Shown piece after piece: positions 47,172-55,363 of a stretch of DNA of 64,000 nucleotides; position 1 is the first letter of the stretch, and the number at the start of each line of letters is the position of its first letter. Location of the stretch: contig NZ_ML637008.1 of assembly GCF_006546985.1 (NCBI RefSeq), positions 180,266 to 244,265 on the forward strand. The letters run 5' to 3'. A model generated the notes under the pieces. That model saw nothing but the letters and a program-made list of their open reading frames with translations. It searched no databases and was not told the origin of the DNA. A program made the translations under genes and the position numbers. This DNA comes from Bacillus sp. 03113 (GTDB taxonomy: Bacteria; Bacillota; Bacilli; Bacillales; Cytobacillaceae).

Positions 47172-47261
47172 CTACATAGATAATCTATATAGAAAAAAAT
47201 CTATATAGTTAGTATTGTAGATATTTCTATAGAACACTACATAGAAAATCTATTTAGAAAA
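47172..47261. promoter_or_regulatory. Iterated CTAYATAGA repeats, candidate PadR operator
   Basis: Two 25-base direct copies start CTACATAGATAATCTATATA (47172-47196) and CTACATAGAAAATCTATTTA (47237-47261), with a further CTATATAG at 47201-47208 between them. Each contains CTAYATAGA-N4-CTATWTAGA half-sites. They lie 12-100 bases before the DUF4173 start, on top of the expected promoter. Confidence 0.6.
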
Positions 47262-47273
47262 GGAGAATCTAAT

Positions 47274-48707
47274 ATGATGCTTCGAAACAACTTATTATTT
47301 GTCTGTACTTGTTTTTTATTAGCCATTATCGCGGAGGTTTGTTTGTTTGAAGATATGGTGGGGATTTCTTATAGTATTGTAATCGCTAGCTTTTATCTCT
47401 TCTTTTTTTACCGATTTCGTACGTTTACATTTAGCCATAAACAAATAAGTGGAATAGTATTTGTCTCGATTTGGATCTTAACCATTACCTTTGGGGTAAA
47501 TCCGTATTCCATCTTTAGTCCGCTTAATTTTATCATTATTCCGATTTTAGTATTTGTTCATATCGTTTTATTAACTAGTTTATCGACGATTCCATGGTAT
47601 TCAAATTCTTTTTTAAGGCTGATCGCCAAAAAGATAAGTGAAACGTTTAAACAGTGCAATATGTCTGTCGTAAATGTAGGGAAATTACTAAAAAGCAGTA
47701 TGAATGAATCTGTTTACCGGACTGGGAAAAAAATTGGGATTGGCATCTTTATTTCTATTCCATTGCTGTTTGTTATTACACTATTATTATCAGCGGCTGA
47801 TCAACAATTTGCGAACCTTCTTTCCGTAATCCCAAAAACATTATTTAATTTTCAGCTAGAGTTTTTATGGAGAATCGTAAAAATTGGAGTTATTGCGGTT
47901 CTATTCATAGGATTTTTTAACGCTGTTGTTGTTAATACAGTGATAGTAGATAACAGTTCTAATAAAGACTCTATCCAATGGGATGGAATTATTGTCACAA
48001 CTATTCTTATCGTTATCAATCTTGTTTATCTTTTGTTTACTATTGTACAGTTTCAATATTTTTTCAATGGATCGCTGAATGATCAATTTTCCTATTCTGA
48101 GTATGCAAGAAGAGGCTTCTTTGAATTAATAATCGTTTCCATTATTAATTTTGCTCTTCTTATTAGTGTAGTAACTTTTCACAAAAAAAATATTTCAATG
48201 ATTATAAAAGGATTGTTAACTCTCTTGATCGTTTTTAGTGGGGTTATGCTTACTTCAGCCTTTCTACGTTTAATGATGTATGAACAGGCTTATGGATTTA
48301 CTTACTTAAGAATTTTAGCCCATTCTTTTATGATTTTATTAACGATCTTGTTTGCCTATACACTTGTAAAAGTTTGGATACAGCGGTTATCTCTTATTCA
48401 TTTTTATATCATTAGCACTCTTCTTTACTATGTTGGACTAAATATGGTTGGTGTTGATCAGATGATCGTTTCCAAAAATATTAATCGATATGAGCATACA
48501 GGAAAAATAGATACAGCCTATTTAAGTACTTTATCATACGCAGCTATTCCTAAACTAGTAGAGTTATATAAACATGATCCGAGTACACCAGGTTTGAAAA
48601 GCTTGTTAATTAATAAACGAGATGAGTTAACTTATGAAAGTACAACTTGGCAAGCCTTTAACCTCTCAAAGCAAAAAGCAGCTTTGTTATTAAAAGAAAT
48701 AGAATAA
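47274..48707 (+). CDS. DUF4173-type polytopic membrane protein
   Basis: 477 residues. About twelve membrane helices and a C-terminal soluble tail of about 80 residues (IDTAYLSTLSYAAIPKLVELYKHDP). The WxxFxxYxLxRxxxxxF-type signature of DUF4173/DUF4153 proteins is partly seen around YSEYARRGFFELIIVSIINF. No function is known for the family. An AAAGGAG site precedes the ATG. Expressed behind the iterated CTATATAGA sites, it is likely the main target of the PadR/HAAS pair. Confidence 0.75.
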   Translation: MMLRNNLLFVCTCFLLAIIAEVCLFEDMVGISYSIVIASFYLFFFYRFRTFTFSHKQISGIVFVSIWILTITFGVNPYSIFSPLNFIIIPILVFVHIVLLTSLSTIPWYSNSFLRLIAKKISETFKQCNMSVVNVGKLLKSSMNESVYRTGKKIGIGIFISIPLLFVITLLLSAADQQFANLLSVIPKTLFNFQLEFLWRIVKIGVIAVLFIGFFNAVVVNTVIVDNSSNKDSIQWDGIIVTTILIVINLVYLLFTIVQFQYFFNGSLNDQFSYSEYARRGFFELIIVSIINFALLISVVTFHKKNISMIIKGLLTLLIVFSGVMLTSAFLRLMMYEQAYGFTYLRILAHSFMILLTILFAYTLVKVWIQRLSLIHFYIISTLLYYVGLNMVGVDQMIVSKNINRYEHTGKIDTAYLSTLSYAAIPKLVELYKHDPSTPGLKSLLINKRDELTYESTTWQAFNLSKQKAALLLKEIE

Positions 48708-48794
48708 GTGTTTTCTGTTTTGTGAAAAGATATTAGATGAAAGGTTAAGACGCTTTTTTATAGGTTAATTTCTCTGAAAGGTAGATGATACAAA

Positions 48795-49202
48795 GTGGAT
48801 CAAGAGCAAGAAATAACACAAATTAAAAAAAGGGTAAAAAATATATGCCTTATTTGGATTCTAATATTAATAATGCCAATAAATTGGTTTGTGGGAAAAG
48901 CAGCCTATACTCTATTTTTTAAGGAATCAACTATATTAGTGAGCTATTCTCCTAATCATACAAATAAGGTTGAAATTGTGCAGAAGGGAGAAGCTCTATT
49001 CTTTGGTCCTTCTTCAGTTAGAGTTTACTACGGAAGAAATAGCGAACTAAATGAACACGATGATTATATCATCGGCAATGATGGCGCCACTCTTTATCCA
49101 GAAAATTTCAGAGTTCAATGGGAGGATTTTGATCGAGTGGCAGTAACGTTAATAGGTGAAGAACAAAGACCTGAAACCGTTAAGATTGATGTATCTAAAT
49201 AA
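48795..49202 (+). CDS. Small membrane-anchored protein, DUF5412-like
   Basis: 135 residues from a GTG start. One N-terminal membrane helix (about 19-40), then an extracytoplasmic beta-rich domain (STILVSYSPNHTNKVEIVQKGEALFFGPSSVRVYYG, NFRVQWEDFDRVAVTLIGEE) like DUF5412. Function unknown. It lies 88 bases after the DUF4173 gene and 26 bases before another small membrane protein gene, probably as one transcript. Confidence 0.65.
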   Translation: MDQEQEITQIKKRVKNICLIWILILIMPINWFVGKAAYTLFFKESTILVSYSPNHTNKVEIVQKGEALFFGPSSVRVYYGRNSELNEHDDYIIGNDGATLYPENFRVQWEDFDRVAVTLIGEEQRPETVKIDVSK

Positions 49203-49228
49203 CTATATTTATCAAAGGAGTAAATAAG

Positions 49229-49750
49229 GTGACTAGCATTTTATTTTTAGGATTGATTGGAATTATATTATTCTTTCTTTTTCAAAACAAGTTTATCTGT
49301 CATGTTAATAATAATAGAAGAGCCGTTCAAATACTGAAGGGAGTAAAATGGTTTCAAAATTATTGGTTAAGCGGCATCTTTTTATTTTTTATGAATGCAG
49401 GTTTATTTTCAGTCGTTGTTGGTTTAATCTTTGTAGTGGGTTATTTCACTATTCCATTTGTTCATATTATTTTTATGATAGCTGGTGTTATTAGTAGTTT
49501 TTATATCTGGGCGATTATTCGTCAAGCATGGGTCGGGATGCGAGTGCGACGCATAAAGATGGCGTTGATCGGAAGTAGTTTTTATGCGCTATTATTGCTT
49601 ACTTTTGTATACATGTATATTACTTTAAAGCCTTCCTATCCAGGAGATGACACCTTTATGGCTGCGATTGGACTATTATTTGGAATGATTGTAACGGCAG
49701 TTGCGTTTGTAAGCTGCTTAGTTTTTGTTGGATTACGAAAAAATGAATAA
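49229..49750 (+). CDS. Hypothetical membrane protein
   Basis: 173 residues from a GTG start with AAAGGAG upstream. Five predicted membrane helices (about 3-18, 45-68, 72-95, 112-133 and 146-168). I do not recognise a family. Last gene of the padR cluster. Confidence 0.7.
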   Translation: MTSILFLGLIGIILFFLFQNKFICHVNNNRRAVQILKGVKWFQNYWLSGIFLFFMNAGLFSVVVGLIFVVGYFTIPFVHIIFMIAGVISSFYIWAIIRQAWVGMRVRRIKMALIGSSFYALLLLTFVYMYITLKPSYPGDDTFMAAIGLLFGMIVTAVAFVSCLVFVGLRKNE

Positions 49751-49987
49751 GTGCTACGTTCGCATAATTATAAAATAGTTTAGATTAAAGGATATCAAAG
49801 TTAAAAAAATATCTTTTTTAATGTTAAATTAACTACAATTTTACGTTAAAAAAGCTTACAATATAATCAGAAAACTAACATTAATCAGAATTTTTTTGTA
49901 GATTTTCTCCCATATAACGTATTTAAAGGAAGGAATTATTAAATCCTTGTCGAATTATATTCCTTAAATTAAAGGTAGGTGTGTCAG

Positions 49988-51418
49988 ATGATAAAAGAAT
50001 ACGACGTTGCAAAAGGATTTTACGATGAAATGTTTGCGGAAAATAATGAACCACATGAACATTATCAAACCTTTTTGCAAAATATGTCAGGGTTTACTGA
50101 GCAGATGGTTGAACAAAGACACCAATTGGCACAGCAAAATTTCCTTCGACAAGGGATTACATTTACGGTTTACAATAATTTAGAAGGTACGGAGCGAACC
50201 ATGCCATTTGATCCTCTTCCTCGCATCATTCCAAAGGATGAATGGGAAGTTATTGAAAAAGGATTAAAACAAAGGATTTTGGCGCTTAACGCCTTTTTAG
50301 AGGATGTTTATACAAAACAAGAAATTTTTGAACACGATATAGTTCCGCGTGATTTAGTTGTTACGTCGGCCGATTTTGCCCATCAAGTATATGGAGTCAA
50401 TGTTCCAAAGAAAAATCATATTTTTCTAGCAGGAATTGATCTTATAAGGGATAAGGATGGAAATTATTTGGTTTTAGAGGATAATGTCCGTAACCCTTCT
50501 GGACTTTCATATGTTTTTCAAAATAGATTTGTAATGAGGAAAATATTCCCTGAAGTATTTGGGAATTATTCTATCCAATCACTGGAAAATCAAATTCATG
50601 AAATGCATCAAGCTTTAAAATATATTTGCCCAAATGAAACGAAAAAACCTACTATCGTTTTATTAACCCCAGGGGTCTATAATTCAGCTTATTACGACCA
50701 CAGCTTTTTGGCCAAGCAGATGGGAATTGAATTAGTTGAGAGCAGAGATTTATTTGTAAAAGATCGTGTTGTTTACATGAAAACGATTAGAGGATTAAAG
50801 CAAGTTGATGTTGTTTACCGCCGTATAGATGATGATTTCCTAGATCCGTTAGAATTTAGAGAGGATTCGATGATTGGCGTACCTGGCTTATTAGATGCAT
50901 ATCGAGCTGGGAATGTAGCCATTGCAAACGGGATAGGAAATGGGGTGGCAGATGATAAAGCTACATATGCGTACGTTCCGGATATGATTCGCTTCTATTT
51001 AAAAGAAGAACCAATCTTACAAAATGTTAAAACATACTTATTGAAAAATAAAGATGATTATCATTATGCACTTGAGCATTTAGATGAATTGGTCTTTAAA
51101 GAAAGAAATTCATCTGGTGGATATAATATGCTAATTGGGCCCCACGCAACAGAAGAAGAAAAGGAAGAGTATAGAAAAAGAATAATTGAAAATCCTGAAA
51201 ACTTTATCGCTCAGCCAACCATTTCACTTTCAAAGCTTCCTACCTATACAGATGAGGGAGTGCAAGGGAGACACGTTGATTTAAGGGCGTTTGTTGTATT
51301 AAATGAGAAACCTCAAGTGGTTCCGGGAGGACTTACAAGGGTTGCATTAACGAAAGGATCCCTCGTTGTTAATTCATCGCAAGGCGGAGGCAGTAAGGAT
51401 ACTTGGGTTTTAGAGTAA
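49988..51418 (+). CDS. Circularly permuted ATP-grasp protein (COG2308 type)
   Basis: 476 residues from the ATG after AAAGGTAGGTG; a GTG at 49979 overlaps that site. Circularly permuted ATP-grasp type 2 features: RDLVVTSADFAHQVYGVNVPKKNHIFLAGIDL, LVLEDNVRNPSGLSYVFQNR, VYRRIDDDFLDPLEFR, GNVAIANGIGNGVADDKATYAYVPDMI, IAQPTISLSKLPT and a C-terminal VDLRAFVVL-GGLTRVAL-SQGGGSKDTWVLE. ATP-grasp enzymes join carboxylates to amines or thiols. With the alpha-E and transglutaminase-like genes it forms a conserved trio that comparative genomics predicts to synthesise or attach a peptide-like modification. Reaction and product are unknown. Confidence 0.87.
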   Translation: MIKEYDVAKGFYDEMFAENNEPHEHYQTFLQNMSGFTEQMVEQRHQLAQQNFLRQGITFTVYNNLEGTERTMPFDPLPRIIPKDEWEVIEKGLKQRILALNAFLEDVYTKQEIFEHDIVPRDLVVTSADFAHQVYGVNVPKKNHIFLAGIDLIRDKDGNYLVLEDNVRNPSGLSYVFQNRFVMRKIFPEVFGNYSIQSLENQIHEMHQALKYICPNETKKPTIVLLTPGVYNSAYYDHSFLAKQMGIELVESRDLFVKDRVVYMKTIRGLKQVDVVYRRIDDDFLDPLEFREDSMIGVPGLLDAYRAGNVAIANGIGNGVADDKATYAYVPDMIRFYLKEEPILQNVKTYLLKNKDDYHYALEHLDELVFKERNSSGGYNMLIGPHATEEEKEEYRKRIIENPENFIAQPTISLSKLPTYTDEGVQGRHVDLRAFVVLNEKPQVVPGGLTRVALTKGSLVVNSSQGGGSKDTWVLE

Positions 51419-51438
51419 GAATGTGTTTAGTGTTCGGT

Positions 51439-51468
51439 CAGTTTAACCTCGTCTAGCTGGTTAAACTG
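51439..51468 (+). other. Intercistronic hairpin between ATP-grasp and alpha-E genes
   Basis: CAGTTTAACC (51439-51448) pairs perfectly with GGTTAAACTG (51459-51468) around a 10-base loop, with no T run directly after. Likely an RNA-stability or partial attenuation element within the operon. Confidence 0.6.
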
Positions 51469-51536
51469 GCTATCGCTTATGCTTTTAGTCAACGAAAAAA
51501 GAAGAAATAAAGATTGTTTAGAAAAGAGGTAATTTA

Positions 51537-52499
51537 ATGTTAAGTAGAGTGGCTGATTCACTATTTTGGTTATCGCAAAACATAGAAAGAGCAGACAGAA
51601 TGGCGAAGCTTTTGTCTGTACGATTAATAAGCATACTAGAGAATAGTGATCCAATAAATAGTGATGAGAACGATTGGAAGGAAGTGATAGAGATCACATG
51701 CAACAAGTCGGATTATTTAAAGCTGTATTCGACATTCGATCGTCACTCTGTTATTTATTTCGTTGCATTTTCAAAGGAAAACATGAATTCCATTTATTCA
51801 TGTGTATCAATCGCTAGAGAAAATGCAAAGATGATTCGTGAGATCATTCCGATCGAGCTTTATGAAGTGATAAATGAATTGTTTTTTAAAATTAAAGAAT
51901 TTTCAACTATTTCTGTTACCACAGAGCAGCTTAATGACTTTTTTCAAATGATTCATGAAAAATATTTTTTAGCACAAGGAGTTATTGCGAGTTCTATGCC
52001 TCGGAGTGATTGTTATTCTTTTTTTAAGTTTGGCAAATACTTAGAAACGATTCGGAAGACTGTAAGCACAATTGATGTATATTATGACAAAGAATTATCT
52101 GCTCGTTTTGATAAAGATGATATAACCTATCATTATTGGACATCTGTTCTAAAATCACTAAGTGTATATGAATCTTATGTGCAGAAAAATCAAGCGTTTA
52201 TGGATCCAAAGACAGTCATTAATTATGTTCTATTAGATGAAAAATTGCCTCGATCAGCAAAATATAGTGCCTATCAATTATTAAAGGCTTTCCAAGAGTT
52301 GGAGAACCATCGTGTAAATCCATATTCAGAAAGCTTGAATAATAAAATACATGAATTACTTGAAGAAGTAAGCTATCAGTCGCTCGAACATTTAAATATA
52401 CCACTGCATGCGTATTTTCAAAAACTTCTACAGTTATGTGATCAGGTTGGGTTTGCTATAATGGAAACATACTATTTAGGAGAGATTAAATCTACATGA
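51537..52499 (+). CDS. Alpha-E domain protein (COG2307/DUF403 type)
   Basis: 320 residues, all-helical, with the family's opening MLSRVADSLFWLSQNIERADRMAKLLSVR (glutamate-rich conserved helices) and WTSVLKSLSVYESY. ATG follows AAAGAGGTAA. No enzymatic activity is established; the conserved Glu/Arg residues suggest a helper or a catalytic partner of the ATP-grasp enzyme. The stop overlaps the transglutaminase start by 4 bases. Confidence 0.85.
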   Translation: MLSRVADSLFWLSQNIERADRMAKLLSVRLISILENSDPINSDENDWKEVIEITCNKSDYLKLYSTFDRHSVIYFVAFSKENMNSIYSCVSIARENAKMIREIIPIELYEVINELFFKIKEFSTISVTTEQLNDFFQMIHEKYFLAQGVIASSMPRSDCYSFFKFGKYLETIRKTVSTIDVYYDKELSARFDKDDITYHYWTSVLKSLSVYESYVQKNQAFMDPKTVINYVLLDEKLPRSAKYSAYQLLKAFQELENHRVNPYSESLNNKIHELLEEVSYQSLEHLNIPLHAYFQKLLQLCDQVGFAIMETYYLGEIKST

Positions 52500-53359
52500 A
52501 ATACGAAGTGTTACAAAGTACAAAATACACGTATAGCAGACCAGTAAGTCAAAGCATTAATAAATGTGTTTTTAAACCCCTATCTAATAGCAATCAGAAT
52601 TTGATTTTATATGAGCAAATCATTAATCCGAACGCAACTGGTTCTGAGTATCTTGATTACTGGGGCAATGAAGTTTCAACCTTTTATGTGTGGGAGCCAC
52701 ATGATTTTTTAGAAGTCCAAACTAGATCCGTTCTAGAGATCTCATATGAACCTGTTAACGTTATCATCACTTTAGATATCGAAAAAGAGATGAAAAGCAA
52801 CGCTTTTAAAAAGCGGTATGCAGAATTTTTATGTCATACAGAGTATTCAATATTGCATGATCACATGATAGAAGAGGTCTTAAAAAAAGTTGGTAGGGAT
52901 CAGCTCGATCTCTACCACTTTGTAGAAAAAGTTAATCAGTATATTTACAATCATTTTTCATATGTGCCAGGTGCAACACATGTAAAAACGGTAGCAAGTG
53001 AAGCTTTTGAAATGAAAACAGGTGTATGCCAAGATTTCACTCATATTATGTTAGCTATTTGCAGAAGTCAGGGAATTCCTTCTCGATATGTAAGTGGATA
53101 TATTTATAACGGAGAAGATGCAGCAATGCGGGGCGATGCAGTTACACATGCTTGGGTTGAAGTCTATTTTCCAACCTATGGATGGATAGGCTTTGACCCA
53201 ACAAACGACATGCTAGCACTTGATTATCATATTTGTGTTGCAACGGGCCGCGATTATGCTGATATTACGCCTATGAAAGGGGTATACATGGGAAACGCTT
53301 CTCATGAGATGAATGTTTCCATAAGAGTAAGTGCGGTAGAGAGTGAGAAAATATTCTAG
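52496..53359 (+). CDS. Transglutaminase-like cysteine protease-fold protein
   Basis: 287 residues, cytosolic. An N-terminal beta domain (about 1-120, the bacterial transglutaminase-like N-region with TKYTYSRPVSQSINK) is followed by a papain-like transglutaminase core with the full triad: Cys 178 (GVCQDFTHIMLAICR), His 218 (THAWVEV) and Asp 234 (GFDPTND). It could cleave or exchange amide bonds on the product of the ATP-grasp enzyme. Third gene of the trio, translationally coupled to the alpha-E gene. Confidence 0.88.
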   Translation: MKYEVLQSTKYTYSRPVSQSINKCVFKPLSNSNQNLILYEQIINPNATGSEYLDYWGNEVSTFYVWEPHDFLEVQTRSVLEISYEPVNVIITLDIEKEMKSNAFKKRYAEFLCHTEYSILHDHMIEEVLKKVGRDQLDLYHFVEKVNQYIYNHFSYVPGATHVKTVASEAFEMKTGVCQDFTHIMLAICRSQGIPSRYVSGYIYNGEDAAMRGDAVTHAWVEVYFPTYGWIGFDPTNDMLALDYHICVATGRDYADITPMKGVYMGNASHEMNVSIRVSAVESEKIF

Positions 53360-53439
53360 TCATTACAAATTATTCTAAATTTGTATACAAGTATATAAAG
53401 AGGAGATTCTATTCGCTATTGTTCATAAACGAAATAACC

Positions 53440-53673
53440 CTATATTGCAGCTATATACAAGAATAGAAGGAAATAAAAAGAACCATCCTCTACATAACCT
53501 TGAGAATGGTTCTTTTTATGTTTCTTTTCATAGCTTAATATAGAAGCTTTCTTTGTTTTTGTTTGACGGCTGATTGGATTTATATTACCCCAATCTCCTC
53601 TTCGAATTGTCACATCTAACAAACCTTCACGTATTTGTTTTTCCCGCTGTTTCTTTGCTTTGGATTTTCCCAT
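53440..53673 (-). CDS. Small basic conserved protein with read-through C-terminus
   Basis: 77 residues. The first 50 or so are Lys/Arg-rich (MGKSKAKKQREKQIREG, RGDWGNINPISRQTKT), like short basic proteins found across Bacillus. The last 20 residues (HSQGYVEDGSFYF then a hydrophobic end) are encoded by a terminator hairpin and what lies beyond it, so the ancestral stop was probably lost just before the hairpin. ATG has AAGGAGTGAG upstream. Function unknown. Confidence 0.65.
   Translation of the reverse strand: MGKSKAKKQREKQIREGLLDVTIRRGDWGNINPISRQTKTKKASILSYEKKHKKNHSQGYVEDGSFYFLLFLYIAAI
53476..53519. terminator. Bidirectional terminator overlapping the small basic gene
   Basis: AAGAACCATCCTC (plus strand, from 53479) pairs with GAGAATGGTTCTT (to 53514). 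AAAAA precedes and TTTTTA follows. It ends the ATP-grasp operon on the plus strand. On the minus strand it lies inside the reading frame of the small basic gene. Confidence 0.85.
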
Positions 53674-53809
53674 CGTCTCACTCCTTATGATGAATTGTAT
53701 ATATTATACAATTCATCATATAAAAGTACCAGGTAAATATGATAGTAAATCTTCTCAAATATAGATTATTTTATTTACAAAAACAGTGAAGGTTCATTTA
53801 CATACAAAA

Positions 53810-55024
53810 TTAAATAGAATGCTTGACCACGTTGGGATGACGATAGAGAGCTGCTAGTAAAATCAATCCACTTATAAGAAGAAGTGTACTTGTCACAAGA
53901 AATACACTAGAGAATCCAAAATAACCAGAAATAACCCCGCCCATAGAAGGACCTATAATGTTTCCGAAGAAACGAAGGCTTGTATTATAGCCTAGCACTT
54001 CACCTTGCATCGCAACTGGGGCTTCTTGACGAATGTAGGCAATTCGGACGGGAATAATTCCGCCAATTGTAATACCAAGTGCAAAACGAATAAGGAGAAG
54101 CTGCCAAAAGCTTGTTACGAATGCTCCCGGGAAATAAAAAATAGCGGCTGCAAATAGAAGAATTAAAAGAATTTTAAGATACCCAACCTGATCTCCTATT
54201 TTCCCCCAATATCTTGCCATCATTAAATTTCCAAGACCAGCTACAGAAAATGCTAATCCAGAGTAAAAAGCTAAGTTTTCAGGGCCGTGTATTTTATCTA
54301 CATATAAGGATAAAATTGGTTGGATGCTGAAGTGTGCGATTTGTATTAATGCAGAGATAAGAAGAACAGTAAGAAGAACAGGGTTTCTCATGATGTGAAG
54401 GAGTACTTCTTTGCTTGAATAACGAGTTTTTGTCCCCTCATTAATATCTACTCTAAATTCCTTTGCAGCAAGAACGATAAGAGCTGATAATATAATGAAG
54501 CCAGAAGTCCATTTGAAGGTTGTAGAATAGCCAACGGCATCAGCGATTATTCCTCCCAATAATGGTCCCATTAGTGTACCAGTAATACTTCCTGTTTGGA
54601 GTGTTCCAAGTACTTTCCCGGCGACTTCCTTTGGTGTTTGAGTTGAAATAAAAGCTTGAGACATTGGAATAAAACCTGTAAAAATGCCCATAAAGAATCT
54701 AAGAAAGAATAATTGCCAAACTGAGCTGGCAAAGCCCATTAAAAATATGGATACCCCCATGCCAAGTCCAGAAAGAATGAGTATTTTTTTTCGACCATAT
54801 CGATCCCCAATTCTCCCCCAAATAGGAGAAAAGATAAAAGCAGTGACAAAGGTAATTGCAAACGTCCATCCTGACCAATGCTGAACATATTTTTCAGAAT
54901 ACTCCCCAAAGCTTTTTATATACAAAGATAAAAATGGGATAACCATTGTCATGCTTCCGCCTAGAAAAAAATTAGCAAACCACATGATGATTAAATTGCG
55001 TTTTACTGCCAATTGTTGATTCAT
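53810..55024 (-). CDS. MFS multidrug efflux transporter (YttB-like)
   Basis: 404 residues, twelve membrane helices, drug:H+ antiporter type. The loop 2-3 motif is GRIGDRYGRKKIL, the motif C region is GPLLGGIIADAVG, and the second-half equivalent is WGKIGDQVGYLK. ATG on the minus strand with AGAAGG-like site upstream. Single gene. It most resembles Bacillus YttB-type efflux proteins; the substrate is unknown. Confidence 0.82.
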   Translation of the reverse strand: MNQQLAVKRNLIIMWFANFFLGGSMTMVIPFLSLYIKSFGEYSEKYVQHWSGWTFAITFVTAFIFSPIWGRIGDRYGRKKILILSGLGMGVSIFLMGFASSVWQLFFLRFFMGIFTGFIPMSQAFISTQTPKEVAGKVLGTLQTGSITGTLMGPLLGGIIADAVGYSTTFKWTSGFIILSALIVLAAKEFRVDINEGTKTRYSSKEVLLHIMRNPVLLTVLLISALIQIAHFSIQPILSLYVDKIHGPENLAFYSGLAFSVAGLGNLMMARYWGKIGDQVGYLKILLILLFAAAIFYFPGAFVTSFWQLLLIRFALGITIGGIIPVRIAYIRQEAPVAMQGEVLGYNTSLRFFGNIIGPSMGGVISGYFGFSSVFLVTSTLLLISGLILLAALYRHPNVVKHSI

Positions 55025-55363
55025 GAATAAAAGCCTTCTTTCAAAAACAATTTCGTAAAGCTAAATAATATGATATCGAAATATAAGTAAAAATTAAATA
55101 TGTTTGATTAAATTTTTTTGACAAATTCGACAAATTTGTAAATAAGCGAAATGTAAATAGAATTATTGAATAAATTAAGCTGAAAAAATTTATACTATTT
55201 TAATAGGTGATTATGTGAAATCTATAGACTAATTGTAATAGTTGTCTATCAGAAATGAACACTTGTACGTATAAGGAAGAAAAAGCTTGATTCTTTTTCA
55301 AAAAAGAGTAATAATAAGAATAAATTTGCGGAAAATTATAAACTAGTAGGGGTTGTCTTAAAA

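Noticed and set aside
47172-47261. Short repeats taken as a possible CRISPR remnant
   Set aside because: Only two 25-base units built of smaller palindromic half-sites, AT-rich, directly before a start codon, and no cas genes. An operator explains them better.
55084-55363. Possible lysine riboswitch or T-box before aspartate kinase
   Set aside because: No conserved riboswitch core, no T-box bulge sequence and no terminator hairpin in the leader.
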